From the NCBI RefSeq assembly GCF_024259515.1, contig NZ_JANBWE010000001.1, positions 930,001-994,000 of the forward strand: a stretch of DNA of 64,000 bases. Reading direction: 5' to 3'. Below are positions 45,585-53,906 of this stretch, one piece after another. Numbering within the stretch: the stretch's first letter is position 1; each line of letters begins with the position of its first letter. The notes beneath the pieces are model-generated. The model searched no databases and was not told the origin of the DNA. It saw only the letters and a list, made by a program, of their open reading frames with translations. This DNA comes from Salirhabdus salicampi. Lineage in GTDB: Bacteria > Bacillota > Bacilli > Bacillales > Alkalibacillaceae. Position numbers and translations under genes: made by a program.

Positions 45585-45705
45585 GATTGTTATAGATGAA
45601 TATTTATGAGTACTAGAGAGAATGAGGATATGTTAAAATGATTGTTAGGTTCAATAACCTTTATAAATACATATAAAACAGAGAACATTTGAGGGGTGTA
45701 TAACT

Positions 45706-46632
45706 ATGGGTAAAGTATTAATTTTCGGGCATAAAAGTCCTGATACTGACACAATTACGTCAGCCATCGTTTATGCTGATTTAAAAAATGAACTAGGTGT
45801 GAATGCGGAACCAGTACGTTTAGGTGAATTAAATGGTGAAACAACATTCGCGTTAGATTACTTTAATGCAGAAAAACCACGCCTTATTGAAAAGGTAGAA
45901 AACGATGATGTCATATTAGTTGACCATAACGAGCGTCAACAAAGTGCAGATGGCATAGAGAATGCTCGTATATTAGAAGTTATTGATCATCACCGTGTGG
46001 CAAACTTCGAAACGAGTGATCCATTGTACTTCCGAGCAGAGCCTGTTGGTTGTACAGCAACAATTTTAAATAAACTGTATAAAGAAAATGGCATCACAAT
46101 TAAGAAAGAGATTGCAGGTTTAATGTTATCCGCAATCATTTCCGATTCATTACTATTTAAATCACCTACTTGTACAGATGAAGATGTTCAAGCAGCAAAA
46201 GAATTGGCTGAAATTGCTGGTGTAGACGCAGAATCCTACGGTTTGGAGATGTTAAAAGCCGGTGCAGATGTAAATGGTAAAACTGCGGATGAACTGATTT
46301 CATTAGATGCAAAAGAATTTACAATGGCTGGTAACAAAGTGAAAATTGCTCAAGTAAATGTAGTGGATACTAATGACTTATTATCACGTCAACGTGAATT
46401 AGAAGAGGCAATGAACAAAGAGGTGGAAGCAAACAACTTAAACCTATTCCTTCTTGCCGTAACCGATATATTGAATAATGATTCTATTGCTGTTACTGTA
46501 GGGCAAAAAACGGAAGCTGTCGAAAAAGCGTTTGATACGAAACTTGACAATAACACTGCTGTATTAAAGGGTGTAGTTTCCCGTAAAAAACAGATTGTAC
46601 CCGTATTAACGGAAGCATTTGAACAACTATAA
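45706..46632 (+). CDS. ppaC: Manganese-dependent inorganic pyrophosphatase (family II)
   Basis: A 308-residue DHH-superfamily enzyme. Metal ligands and catalytic residues are in [15 protein letters not shown] (His, two Asp), [26 protein letters not shown] (DHH), [13 protein letters not shown] and [20 protein letters not shown]. The C-terminal DHHA2 domain has the [10 protein letters not shown] basic substrate-binding motif. It hydrolyses pyrophosphate from biosynthetic reactions in the cytoplasm. Start ATG 45706 follows GAGGGGTGTATAACT. Confidence 0.97.
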   Translation: MGKVLIFGHKSPDTDTITSAIVYADLKNELGVNAEPVRLGELNGETTFALDYFNAEKPRLIEKVENDDVILVDHNERQQSADGIENARILEVIDHHRVANFETSDPLYFRAEPVGCTATILNKLYKENGITIKKEIAGLMLSAIISDSLLFKSPTCTDEDVQAAKELAEIAGVDAESYGLEMLKAGADVNGKTADELISLDAKEFTMAGNKVKIAQVNVVDTNDLLSRQRELEEAMNKEVEANNLNLFLLAVTDILNNDSIAVTVGQKTEAVEKAFDTKLDNNTAVLKGVVSRKKQIVPVLTEAFEQL

Positions 46633-46639
46633 CACAAAC

Positions 46640-46670
46640 AGACACCGCTCTTTATAGGGCGGTGTCTTTA
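46640..46670 (+). terminator. Terminator of ppaC
   Basis: AGACACCGC and GCGGTGTCT pair perfectly around a TCTTTATAGG loop, followed by a short T-tract. Confidence 0.75.
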
Positions 46671-46821
46671 CTATTGACATAAGGGAATTAGGGTTAAATT
46701 ATACGGTATTAGACTTTAAAAAGGGAAAAAAGATGTAGAGGAAGGGTGGTAATGAAAGGCATGAACTACCCATAAATTGGCAATTACATTTAGAAAGAGT
46801 GTTTACAATGGGGGGATTTCA

Positions 46822-48078
46822 ATGGGAGAAATAAGTAAAATCACAACTGAGAAAATGAAAGATGTTGTAAATATTGTTTCCAATGCTTATCCAGGTTTTT
46901 CCGTACATTCAGTAGAAGAAAAGCAAAGACTTGAAGAAAAATTACAAAATATTCAAGAAAATAATGAGTTTGTCAATTTATATGGTTATTACGAGGAAAA
47001 TGAATTACGCGGAAACTTAAGGCTGCATGATTTTACAATCAATCTTTTTTCAAAAAAGATGAAGGCTGGAGGACTCGGGCTTGTCGCAGTCGATTTGTTA
47101 CATAAAAAAGAAAAAATTGCAAAGCAGATGGTGGAATATTTTCTACAATATTACTATGAAAGACAAGCTAGTATCGTTATGTTATATCCCTTTCGCCCTG
47201 ACTTTTATAAGTATATGGGTTTTGGTTTCGGGACAAAAATGAACCAATATAAACTTATTCCTTCCCAATTTCCAAATTTTAGAGTGAAAGATCACTTAGT
47301 ATACTTATCAAGTAAAGATAAAGAGAAATACGCATCATGCTACCAAAAATATATGGAAAACCAACACGGAATGATTGAAAGAACACCATTTGAAATTGAC
47401 ACATTGTTTAAACAAGGTGAAAATAGGGTAATCGGTTATGAAAAAGATGGCGAAATAGAAGGCTATGCAATCTTTTCGTTTCAAAAGGAAAAGGAAGGGA
47501 ACTTCCTCATAAATAATATTCATATTAAAGAAATGGTATATTTACATACAGAAGCACTCAAAGAACTTCTTACTTTTTTCCATAGCCAGGCAGATCAAAT
47601 AAACCGTATCTATCTCAATACACAAGATGAATATTTTCATTATAACTTCTTTGACGCTAGAAATGGGACAAATGAGATTATTCCACCCATATACCATGAA
47701 ACGAATACATCTGGTGTTGGAATCATGTATCGAATGATTAATACGTCAAAGTTTTTTCAACAATTATCAGGTGTTTGTTTCGGTCCGATAGACTGTAAAA
47801 TAAAGTTTTCAATCACAGATTCATTCTTATCAAAGAATAATGGCCCTGTTTTTGTAGATTTTCGTAATGGTTACCCATACGTAATAGAAAATCAGTCGGA
47901 TTGGGAAGTGGAAATGACAATGGATGTTAGTGATTTTTCTTCGATGGCGGTTGGTGCGGTACCTTTTGACAAACTTTATGAATATGGATTAGTAAAGTTA
48001 TCTAACGAAGATTATATAGAGCAATTATCCTCACTATTTAGTGGAACACAAAAACCGATTTGCATGACAGCGTTCTAA
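46822..48078 (+). CDS. Eis-type multidomain GNAT acetyltransferase
   Basis: ATG 46822 follows GGGGGGATTTCA and gives 418 residues; the 15 residues encoded upstream in frame are not needed. The protein has tandem GNAT folds (first with LRLHDFTINLFSKKMKAGGLGLVAVDLLHKKEKIAKQMV, the acetyl-CoA loop slightly altered from the usual R-x-x-G-x-G/A) and a C-terminal SCP2-like domain ending with DYIEQLSSLFSGTQKPICMTAF. The C-terminal carboxylate is part of the active site in Eis. Such enzymes acetylate amines, including aminoglycosides in mycobacteria; the native substrate here is unknown. Confidence 0.85.
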   Translation: MGEISKITTEKMKDVVNIVSNAYPGFSVHSVEEKQRLEEKLQNIQENNEFVNLYGYYEENELRGNLRLHDFTINLFSKKMKAGGLGLVAVDLLHKKEKIAKQMVEYFLQYYYERQASIVMLYPFRPDFYKYMGFGFGTKMNQYKLIPSQFPNFRVKDHLVYLSSKDKEKYASCYQKYMENQHGMIERTPFEIDTLFKQGENRVIGYEKDGEIEGYAIFSFQKEKEGNFLINNIHIKEMVYLHTEALKELLTFFHSQADQINRIYLNTQDEYFHYNFFDARNGTNEIIPPIYHETNTSGVGIMYRMINTSKFFQQLSGVCFGPIDCKIKFSITDSFLSKNNGPVFVDFRNGYPYVIENQSDWEVEMTMDVSDFSSMAVGAVPFDKLYEYGLVKLSNEDYIEQLSSLFSGTQKPICMTAF

Positions 48079-48085
48079 TAAAGTA

Positions 48086-48117
48086 AGGGAACACCGATTT
48101 TTGCGGTGTTCCTTCTT
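48086..48117 (+). terminator. Terminator of the Eis-type gene
   Basis: GGAACACCG and CGGTGTTCC pair around ATTTTTG, followed by TTCTTC. It lies about 50 bases from the end of the convergent gene. Confidence 0.7.
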
Positions 48118-48164
48118 CGTTGAGGTTATAAATGATGTTGGAATAGAGTATGAAGGGTGCGAGC

Positions 48165-48458
48165 TTATATGAGTTTATATTTTTGTAGGAATTCAATGAT
48201 AAAATCTTTGTTTTGAATAATAGCTTGCCCATATTGATTCGGCATTACCGTATTTCCGTTACATTGAGTACATATTTCTTGATCGACTTCCTCAGGATAC
48301 TTATCTAGTGCAATAATAAACGCTTGTTCATAAGTTGGATATAGCAAGTCTAAATGTTCAACTTCTTCCCAAAACTTTTCCGAATAGACCTCTGTGTACC
48401 CTTTTCCATGACAGTGCTTACATTCCTCTTCAAATTCTCTAAACAACACGTTTTCCAT
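48165..48458 (-). CDS. Small protein with two CxxC zinc-ribbon knuckles
   Basis: A 97-residue protein from ATG 48458 with a GGAGGGATGAG ribosome site. ECKHCHGKGYTEV near residue 12 and ICTQCNGNTVMP near 62 are CxxCxG knuckles like those of DnaJ, separated by a 45-residue helical insert. It probably binds one zinc ion. I recognise no named family. The following 270-base gap (48459-48732) before the thioredoxin gene holds no other gene. Confidence 0.7.
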   Translation of the reverse strand: MENVLFREFEEECKHCHGKGYTEVYSEKFWEEVEHLDLLYPTYEQAFIIALDKYPEEVDQEICTQCNGNTVMPNQYGQAIIQNKDFIIEFLQKYKLI

Positions 48459-48732
48459 CTCATCCCTCCTTCATAAAAAGTATTATTAATCATGTTTATG
48501 TTTGTGATTTAGATCTATGTAGGGAAGTATTACTGTGAAGTTACTAAAAGGTTGCAATGTAATGGGGAAGAAGTATTAGAGAAATTATATCATTACATTC
48601 TATGAAAATTAAAGAATAGAATATAGAAAAGTTAAGCAAGTTATTGGTTTTTTTAGATGGTAGATAGTAAAATATAATTTGTTATTGATACATATCAATA
48701 ATCATTTTTACTTGGTACAAGGAGGGGTAACA

Positions 48733-49041
48733 GTGGCAAAATCAATTACAGGTAAAGAATTTGAAGAATTGACAAAAACAATGACGAAACCAGCTGTTCT
48801 AGAGTTTGGCGCAGATTGGTGACCAGGGTGTAAAATGTTGGGACCGGTGGTCTCAAGCGTATCCGAGCAGCTGGAATCTGTTGATTTTTTCCATGTTGAT
48901 GTTGATGAAGCACCTGAGCTTGCGCAAAAGTTTGGAGTTCAAAGCATTCCAACAATGGTATTAATAAAAGACGGTGAGGAAGCTAATCGTTCAGTTGGAT
49001 TTGCACCTGAAGAAAAAGTAAAAGAATTTGCAACTTCTTAA
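48733..49041 (+). CDS. Selenocysteine-containing thioredoxin (active site W-Sec-P-G-C)
   Basis: GTG 48733 follows AAGGAGGGGTAACA. The frame meets TGA at 48820-48822 and continues to TAA at 49041, giving 102 residues. Read through, it is a full thioredoxin: VLEFGADW-Sec30-PGC33-KMLGPVVSSV, FFHVDVDEAPELAQKFGVQSIPTMVLIKDGEE with the cis-proline, and GFAPEEKVKEF. Sec takes the place of the N-terminal nucleophilic cysteine. A stem GGGACC/GGTCTC with a GGT loop starts 18 bases after the TGA, as required for a bacterial SECIS. It is convergent with the phnC-like gene, and selD is 2.5 kb away. It would reduce disulfides or peroxides with a selenol nucleophile. Confidence 0.92.
48840..48854 (+). promoter_or_regulatory. 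Candidate SECIS element of the Sec-thioredoxin
   Basis: GGGACC (48840-48845) and GGTCTC (48849-48854) form a six-pair stem with one G-U, closed by the loop GGT. The loop begins 24 bases after the TGA, inside the window typical of SelB-bound hairpins. Confidence 0.72.
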
Positions 49042-49046
49042 TAAAG

Positions 49047-49084
49047 AAGGTTGTCATCTACTCTAGATGACAACCTTTTTTAAA
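49047..49084. terminator. Bidirectional terminator between the Sec-thioredoxin and phnC-like genes
   Basis: AAGGTTGTCATCT and AGATGACAACCTT pair perfectly around ACTCT with T-tracts outward on the plus strand and As/Ts on the other. Confidence 0.88.
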
Positions 49085-49089
49085 TTTGA

Positions 49090-49827
49090 TTAAGTCGTGT
49101 ATGTTTCAAAAAATGCATCATCGCTAAACAATTTTGGTTTTCCATCAAAAATGACATTCCCGTCTTTAAACGCAACAATACGGGTTGCATATTTTTTAGC
49201 TAACCCAACGTCGTGCACATTTATAATCGTACATAAGTTGAGTTGTTCATGCATGTTTAGAAGTAGTTGAAAGATGTGATTCGAGGTTCCTGGATCAAGA
49301 CTTGAAACCGGCTCATCACCTAATAACACTTTTGGCTGTTGTAGGATGGCCCGAGCGATTCCGACTCTTTGTTTTTGCCCACCACTCAAATATTCTACTC
49401 TCCGGTCCATTTCTTCAGATAGCCCTACATCTGCAATGACTGTCTTTGCCTTTATGATTTCTTCATCAGAAAACCAACCGATCAAGTTCTTCAAAGAGTT
49501 ACGATATCCAAACAAGCCGGTTAATACATTTTGTAAAACTGATAAACGGGGGACTAAGTTAAAATGTTGAAAAATCATCCCCATTTCCCGTCGAACGGCA
49601 CGTAACTGTTCTTCGGTCAAATGAGAAAGGGGGGTATGATTCCAGTATACTTCGCCTTTACTCGGTTTTTGTAGTCCATTTAAAGTACGAATAAACGTAG
49701 ACTTACCGGCGCCGCTTTTACCAAGAATACATACGAATTCCCCTTTTTCGAAGGTTAAGTTAATATTTGAAAGTGCATTTTGTCGACTATCCGGGTATCG
49801 TACAGTTAAATTTGATACTTTTAACAT
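49090..49827 (-). CDS. phnC: Phosphonate/oxyanion ABC transporter ATP-binding protein (PhnC-like)
   Basis: A 245-residue ABC ATPase: Walker A CILGKSGAGKSTFIR (near 33-47), Q-loop in MGMIFQHFNLVPRLSVLQNVLTGLFGY (the PhnC-type segment), signature YLSGGQKQRVGIARAI near 143 and Walker B KVLLGDEPVSSLDP near 165. It energises uptake with the PhnE-like permease and PhnD-like binding protein. It is the last gene of the minus-strand set selD / phnD-phnE-phnC. The solute is inferred from family only: phosphonate, phosphite, or here conceivably a selenium oxyanion. Confidence 0.88.
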   Translation of the reverse strand: MLKVSNLTVRYPDSRQNALSNINLTFEKGEFVCILGKSGAGKSTFIRTLNGLQKPSKGEVYWNHTPLSHLTEEQLRAVRREMGMIFQHFNLVPRLSVLQNVLTGLFGYRNSLKNLIGWFSDEEIIKAKTVIADVGLSEEMDRRVEYLSGGQKQRVGIARAILQQPKVLLGDEPVSSLDPGTSNHIFQLLLNMHEQLNLCTIINVHDVGLAKKYATRIVAFKDGNVIFDGKPKLFSDDAFFETYTT

Positions 49828-49845
49828 TGCTACTATGTGCCCCCA

Positions 49846-50601
49846 TTAAATGATCTTGTTTCGCACATAACTACCAAACAAATCAACAGCTATGACGAGT
49901 ATCATAATTAGTAATACATCGAGAGATACTGAAGGATAGTCAAAGGTTTTGAAATCATTAAATAACCGTTGACCAATCCCTCCGCCACCTATAAACCCTA
50001 AAATAAGAGAAGTTCGAATGGCGACCTCAAATCGATAAAAGTAATGAGATAATACGTTTGGCCAAATTTGTGGCAAGATACTAAAAAGGTATGCAAACCA
50101 TTTTTTAGTGCCGACTGCTTTGACCGCTTCTTGTGGTCCAGGGTCAGCTGCTTCAATTAGCTCCGAAATTAGTTTACCTAAAACGCCAATGTTGTGAATC
50201 ATAATAGCTATTACAGCCGGAAAAGGGCCAAGACCTAAAGTTGTTAAAAGAATAAGGCCAATTACAATTTCGGGAACTGATCGAACGAAACTTAAGGAAA
50301 ATCTAGAAAAATGAAATAAGGTAAAGGAATGTGATGTATTTTTAGCTGCAAAAAAGCTAACCGGAACAGCAATGATTAATCCGAGGAAGCTCCCTAAAAA
50401 TGCCATTGCTAACGTATCTAAACTATCTCGTACCATAAGGTGAAGCTTGGAAAAATCCATTGGAAACCAACGAGCTATAAAATCCACCATATTTTGAAAA
50501 TCGCGAAATTTTGCTAAGTTAAATTCTGTTAACCTCATACTTATCAAGACCGAAATCGTTATTAGAATAAAAGTAAGTATGGTACGTTTTTTAAACCACA
50601 T
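49846..50601 (-). CDS. phnE: Phosphonate/oxyanion ABC transporter permease (PhnE-like)
   Basis: A 251-residue permease with six hydrophobic segments. It has the binding-protein-dependent transport signature EAVKAVGTKKWFAYLFSILPQIWP (EAA loop, near 154-178) and the PhnE-type LAMAFLGSFLGLIIAVPVSFFAAKNTS near 68-94, FVRSVPEIVIGLIL near 108. It starts 12 bases after the phnD stop and ends 18 bases before phnC, so the three form one operon. Only one permease gene is present, so the channel is probably a homodimer. Confidence 0.88.
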   Translation of the reverse strand: MWFKKRTILTFILITISVLISMRLTEFNLAKFRDFQNMVDFIARWFPMDFSKLHLMVRDSLDTLAMAFLGSFLGLIIAVPVSFFAAKNTSHSFTLFHFSRFSLSFVRSVPEIVIGLILLTTLGLGPFPAVIAIMIHNIGVLGKLISELIEAADPGPQEAVKAVGTKKWFAYLFSILPQIWPNVLSHYFYRFEVAIRTSLILGFIGGGGIGQRLFNDFKTFDYPSVSLDVLLIMILVIAVDLFGSYVRNKII

Positions 50602-50613
50602 TCAAAATCAGCT

Positions 50614-51486
50614 CTATTCTTTAATAATTCCTTGTTTCACAGCTGCTTGTTTAATTGCTTCATAATCGTTGTCAGTTGCAGTTGTAAATCCACTGGCTCC
50701 AAACGCCCCTAGAATGTCTTCATCCTCAATATTTAAGAAAATTTCTTGGAGCTGTTCTATTGTTTCTTTAGGTGTTTCGCTATGTACAGCCCAAGGATAT
50801 TGGAATAGTTTATCGGATTTCCAAATCACTTTGATCTGCTCCCCGTCAATATCACCATCTGCCACCAATTCATCAAAAATGGCACTATCGATTGCACCTA
50901 CATCTACTCCTTGGTTTTGTACAGCAATAGCAGTGGCATCATGGGAACCAGTATAACGAACGGATTTAAATTCATGTTCTTCTTCTGATTGAAAGACCCC
51001 TCGATTTTCTAGTTCTATTCCAGGTATAAGGGATCCAGACGTAGAATTAATATCACCAAATGCAAATTCAATTTGTCCGGAATCTTTTATCATTTCGTCT
51101 AACGAGTCCCAAGGTTGATCAATATGGGTAATCATGTATGAATAGTAATAAGGTTCTCCATCGACTAGTTGTGTTATGATTGCTTTTGCACCACTCTCAT
51201 GGTTAGCGACTACATATGTAAGAGGTCCGAAATAAGCCATATCGATTTTGTCATAATTCATAGCCTCGACAACACCATTATAATCAGGATAAATTTCAAC
51301 TTTCACAGTACGTTCTAATCCTTCTGACAGTTCTTCTTGAAGTTTATTCATCGCATCTTCCATTGAACCTTTTGTTTGTGCAGGGATAACACCTATTGTA
51401 AAGGCATCATCTTCAGCATTATTTCCACATGCAGAAGTAAATACAAGCGTCATTGCTAATACGATGCCGAATAGGAATTTCTTCAT
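50614..51486 (-). CDS. phnD: Phosphate/phosphonate-type ABC transporter substrate-binding lipoprotein (PhnD-like)
   Basis: ATG 51486 follows GAGAGGTGAACGAT and gives 290 residues (a GTG three codons upstream is possible). The lipobox is FTSAC (Cys near 20). The PhnD fold shows in FTIGVIPAQTKGSMEDAMNKLQEELSEGLERTVKVEIYPDYNGVVEAMNYDKIDMAYFGPLTYVVA and later FAFGDINSTSGSLIPGIEL and RYTGSHDATAIAVQNQGVDVGAIDS. The S-T-S-G loop and helix N-termini bind an oxyanion. Because it directly follows selD, a selenium oxyanion is a testable alternative ligand to phosphonate or phosphite. Confidence 0.87.
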   Translation of the reverse strand: MKKFLFGIVLAMTLVFTSACGNNAEDDAFTIGVIPAQTKGSMEDAMNKLQEELSEGLERTVKVEIYPDYNGVVEAMNYDKIDMAYFGPLTYVVANHESGAKAIITQLVDGEPYYYSYMITHIDQPWDSLDEMIKDSGQIEFAFGDINSTSGSLIPGIELENRGVFQSEEEHEFKSVRYTGSHDATAIAVQNQGVDVGAIDSAIFDELVADGDIDGEQIKVIWKSDKLFQYPWAVHSETPKETIEQLQEIFLNIEDEDILGAFGASGFTTATDNDYEAIKQAAVKQGIIKE

Positions 51487-51525
51487 ATCGTTCACCTCTC
51501 ACTTTTGATTAGTATAAAATACCCG

Positions 51526-51554
51526 TTAAAAAAGGACTCGAACCGAGTCCTTTT
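51526..51554 (-). terminator. Terminator of selD
   Basis: AAAAGGACTCG and CGAGTCCTTTT pair perfectly around AAC, and a T-run follows on the minus strand. It overlaps the selD stop codon, so the phn genes probably have their own promoter or depend on readthrough. Confidence 0.8.
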
Positions 51555-52602
51555 ACTTTACTGTAATCCGTCCCGGATTTTCACTCGTAACTTCACCAAT
51601 AATGGCTGACGAAACACCTTTGTTTTGTAGTGTTTCATGTAAAGATTGTGCTTCATCTCCTGATACAGCTATGAGCAATCCGCCAGACGTTACTGCATCA
51701 CATAAAATATGTTGATCAATTTCATCAATGTTTTCACTAAAGTCTATACAGTCAGATAACCAAAGACGATTTTTCTTAGATCCACCTGGCATTACATCTT
51801 GCTCTGCTAATGACCTTGTCTTAGGTAACACAGGTACATCGTTGTTATAAATTGTGACACCTACATGACTTCCTTCAGCAATTTCTCTTGTGTGACCTAG
51901 TAATCCAAAGCCCGTTACATCGGTACAAGCATGTATACTGTAATTTTCCATTGTTTCGGCTGCATCTTTATTCAATGTTGCCATTACGTTCATCACTTCA
52001 TTCAATGTTTCTTCATCTAATAAATCACGTTTAATTGCGGTGGTCAGTACTCCACTCCCAATTGGTTTTGTTAGGATTAGTTTATCTCCGGGCTTTGCCC
52101 CAACATTGGCACGTACTTTGTCTGGGTGAACAGTACCTGTTACAGAAAGGCCGAATTTAGGTTCGGTATCATCAATTGAGTGACCACCAACTAATGCAGC
52201 ACCTGATTCTTTCACTTTGTCTGATGCGCCAGCTAAGATATCAGACAAAATCTTTTTGTCTAATGTGTTAATTGGGAATCCTACAATATTCATAACTGTA
52301 ATGGGTTTTCCTCCCATTGCATACACATCGCTTAGTGCATTGGCTGCTGCTATTTGTCCAAACATATATGGATCATCGACAATAGGAGTGAAGAAATCTA
52401 ACGTTTGAACCAATGCTACGTCGTCTGTAATTTTATAGACCCCAGCATCATCAGATGTATCTAAACCGACAAGTAAATTAGGGTCGTGTGCTATTTTCGG
52501 TAAATGACGCAAAACTTGCGCCAGGTCTTCAGGACCAATTTTGCATCCTCAACCACCTTTTGAGGAGAGGGACGTTAATTTTACAATTTCCTCTTTTGAC
52601 AT
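51553..52602 (-). CDS. selD: Selenophosphate synthetase SelD (itself a selenoprotein)
   Basis: From ATG 52602 (AGGAGTGTTATCA) the frame runs 349 codons with one TGA at 52551-52549 (residue 18). Read as Sec it gives the classic catalytic loop SSKGG-Sec-GCKIGPEDL, continuing into LVGLDTSDDAGVYKI (ATP/metal aspartates), QTLDFFTPIVDDPYMFGQIAAANALSDVYAMGG, GGHSIDDTEPKFGL and CTDVTGFGLLGH. SelD makes selenophosphate from selenide and ATP; Sec is a known replacement for the usual Cys. The upstream SenB-like gene is 54 bases away on the same strand, so they are probably cotranscribed. Confidence 0.97.
52508..52536 (-). promoter_or_regulatory. Candidate SECIS region of selD
   Basis: Two small hairpins follow the TGA on the minus strand: GGTC/GACC with a CTGAA loop (loop 17-21 bases after the TGA) and CGCAA/TTGCG with a GTT loop (34-36 bases after). 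Either falls in the usual SECIS window; which one SelB binds cannot be told by eye. Confidence 0.5.
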
Positions 52603-52656
52603 TGATAACACTCCTTTTATGTTTGCGATAATTAAATGAGAGGAGACACTTTTTAT

Positions 52657-53649
52657 CTACAATGCGTCCCTATACATTTTCAACAGCATGTTAGCCTCAT
52701 TCGTATGGGAATGATGATTAGCTATGTAATCTTTAGCTGTCTGACGAATTGTATTCCTTAATTTGTTATTATTCATGATTTGTTGAGCATAATCAAGAAA
52801 TTCGCTTTCTGTACTATATACCAGTCCTGTTTGTTGATGTTTTACGATGCTGCGATTCCCATCGTTATTGGCGACAAGTACAGGGAGGCCATGTCCCATT
52901 CCTTCTAATATAGCGGAAGACTGTCCTTCTGATATTGATGTGTTTAACAGGACGTCAGCATGTATATATATTTCACTCATCTCTTCGTGGGGCACTTCTC
53001 CTTTATACTCTACCCAGTCTGAGTTTTCGTTTACAAGCTGTTTAACTTTTCTTCCCTCTGTTTCTTCTAGTACAGGACCAATAATCCATAAACGAACCAT
53101 CGGATATCTATTACGTAATTTTTTAAGCATGTGAATGGCACTAGGTACATTTTTAATTTTTCGTATTCCAGCCGGGAGAACGAATAAGAATGAATTTTCA
53201 TCTTTCTTAAAGTGAGATGTACTAGGAGTACTCTGTTCAACACCTTGTGAAATTACATAAATTTTTTCACCGAGAGTAGGGGCATTATCTATTAATGTTT
53301 GTTTTGCCTCTTCATTAAATACATGGATCGCTTTTGACTTTTCAAGAGTTGATAGGACAATCATTTTTGTATCTTCGTTATACAAATATTGATTTAAATC
53401 GGTGCCCGTTAAGGTTACGACGTACTTGTCATAATGAAGATTATGTTTATTCATAAATTCCCGAAAATGAAAAGCATGGAAGCCATGAACGATATCAGCA
53501 GAAGGTCGATGTTTTAAATTTTCATCAGTCGATGAAATAATTTCTGTTTCAATTCCTAACGATTGTAAACCTTCAGATATTCGACGTACTGTAATCGTAT
53601 TTCCCCTTGTTTGATGAAAATTAGGTGTTATTAATAATACTTTCAACAT
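52657..53649 (-). CDS. GT-B glycosyltransferase, SenB-like (candidate selenosugar synthase)
   Basis: A 330-residue family-4-type glycosyltransferase. It lacks the usual glycine-rich GT4 N-terminus and instead has TRGNTITVRRISEGLQ (15-30), HAFHFREF (58-65) and VVTLTGTDLNQYL (77-89), the order seen in SenB (TIGR04348) and GLT1D1-like proteins. The C-terminal half holds the donor-binding EX7E motif (Glu241, Glu249; SEGQSSAILEGMGHGLPVLV). SenB couples selenophosphate to a nucleotide-sugar to give a selenosugar. The gene is the first of a likely senB-selD operon. The SenB assignment is an inference from motif order and context; a plain cell-surface glycosyltransferase is the alternative. Confidence 0.7.
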   Translation of the reverse strand: MLKVLLITPNFHQTRGNTITVRRISEGLQSLGIETEIISSTDENLKHRPSADIVHGFHAFHFREFMNKHNLHYDKYVVTLTGTDLNQYLYNEDTKMIVLSTLEKSKAIHVFNEEAKQTLIDNAPTLGEKIYVISQGVEQSTPSTSHFKKDENSFLFVLPAGIRKIKNVPSAIHMLKKLRNRYPMVRLWIIGPVLEETEGRKVKQLVNENSDWVEYKGEVPHEEMSEIYIHADVLLNTSISEGQSSAILEGMGHGLPVLVANNDGNRSIVKHQQTGLVYSTESEFLDYAQQIMNNNKLRNTIRQTAKDYIANHHSHTNEANMLLKMYRDAL

Positions 53650-53906
53650 GGAACATCCTTTTCTTGTAAAATGTAAAGGTAGTGAATATGTATTAAAATT
53701 CCCTTAGGCAATTGTATTTATGACAATGGACATCCTTTGTCATTGACAACATAAAACATATTAACCAACTTACTTAAGATAAGCAAATAATATCTAATAG
53801 AATAATGGAAAAATTCATGATTTATAAGTAAATCGTATAAGATTATATTCATATAAACGAATTTTTGATAAAAAGGAAACAGAAATAAGTAGAAGATGGT
53901 GGTATA

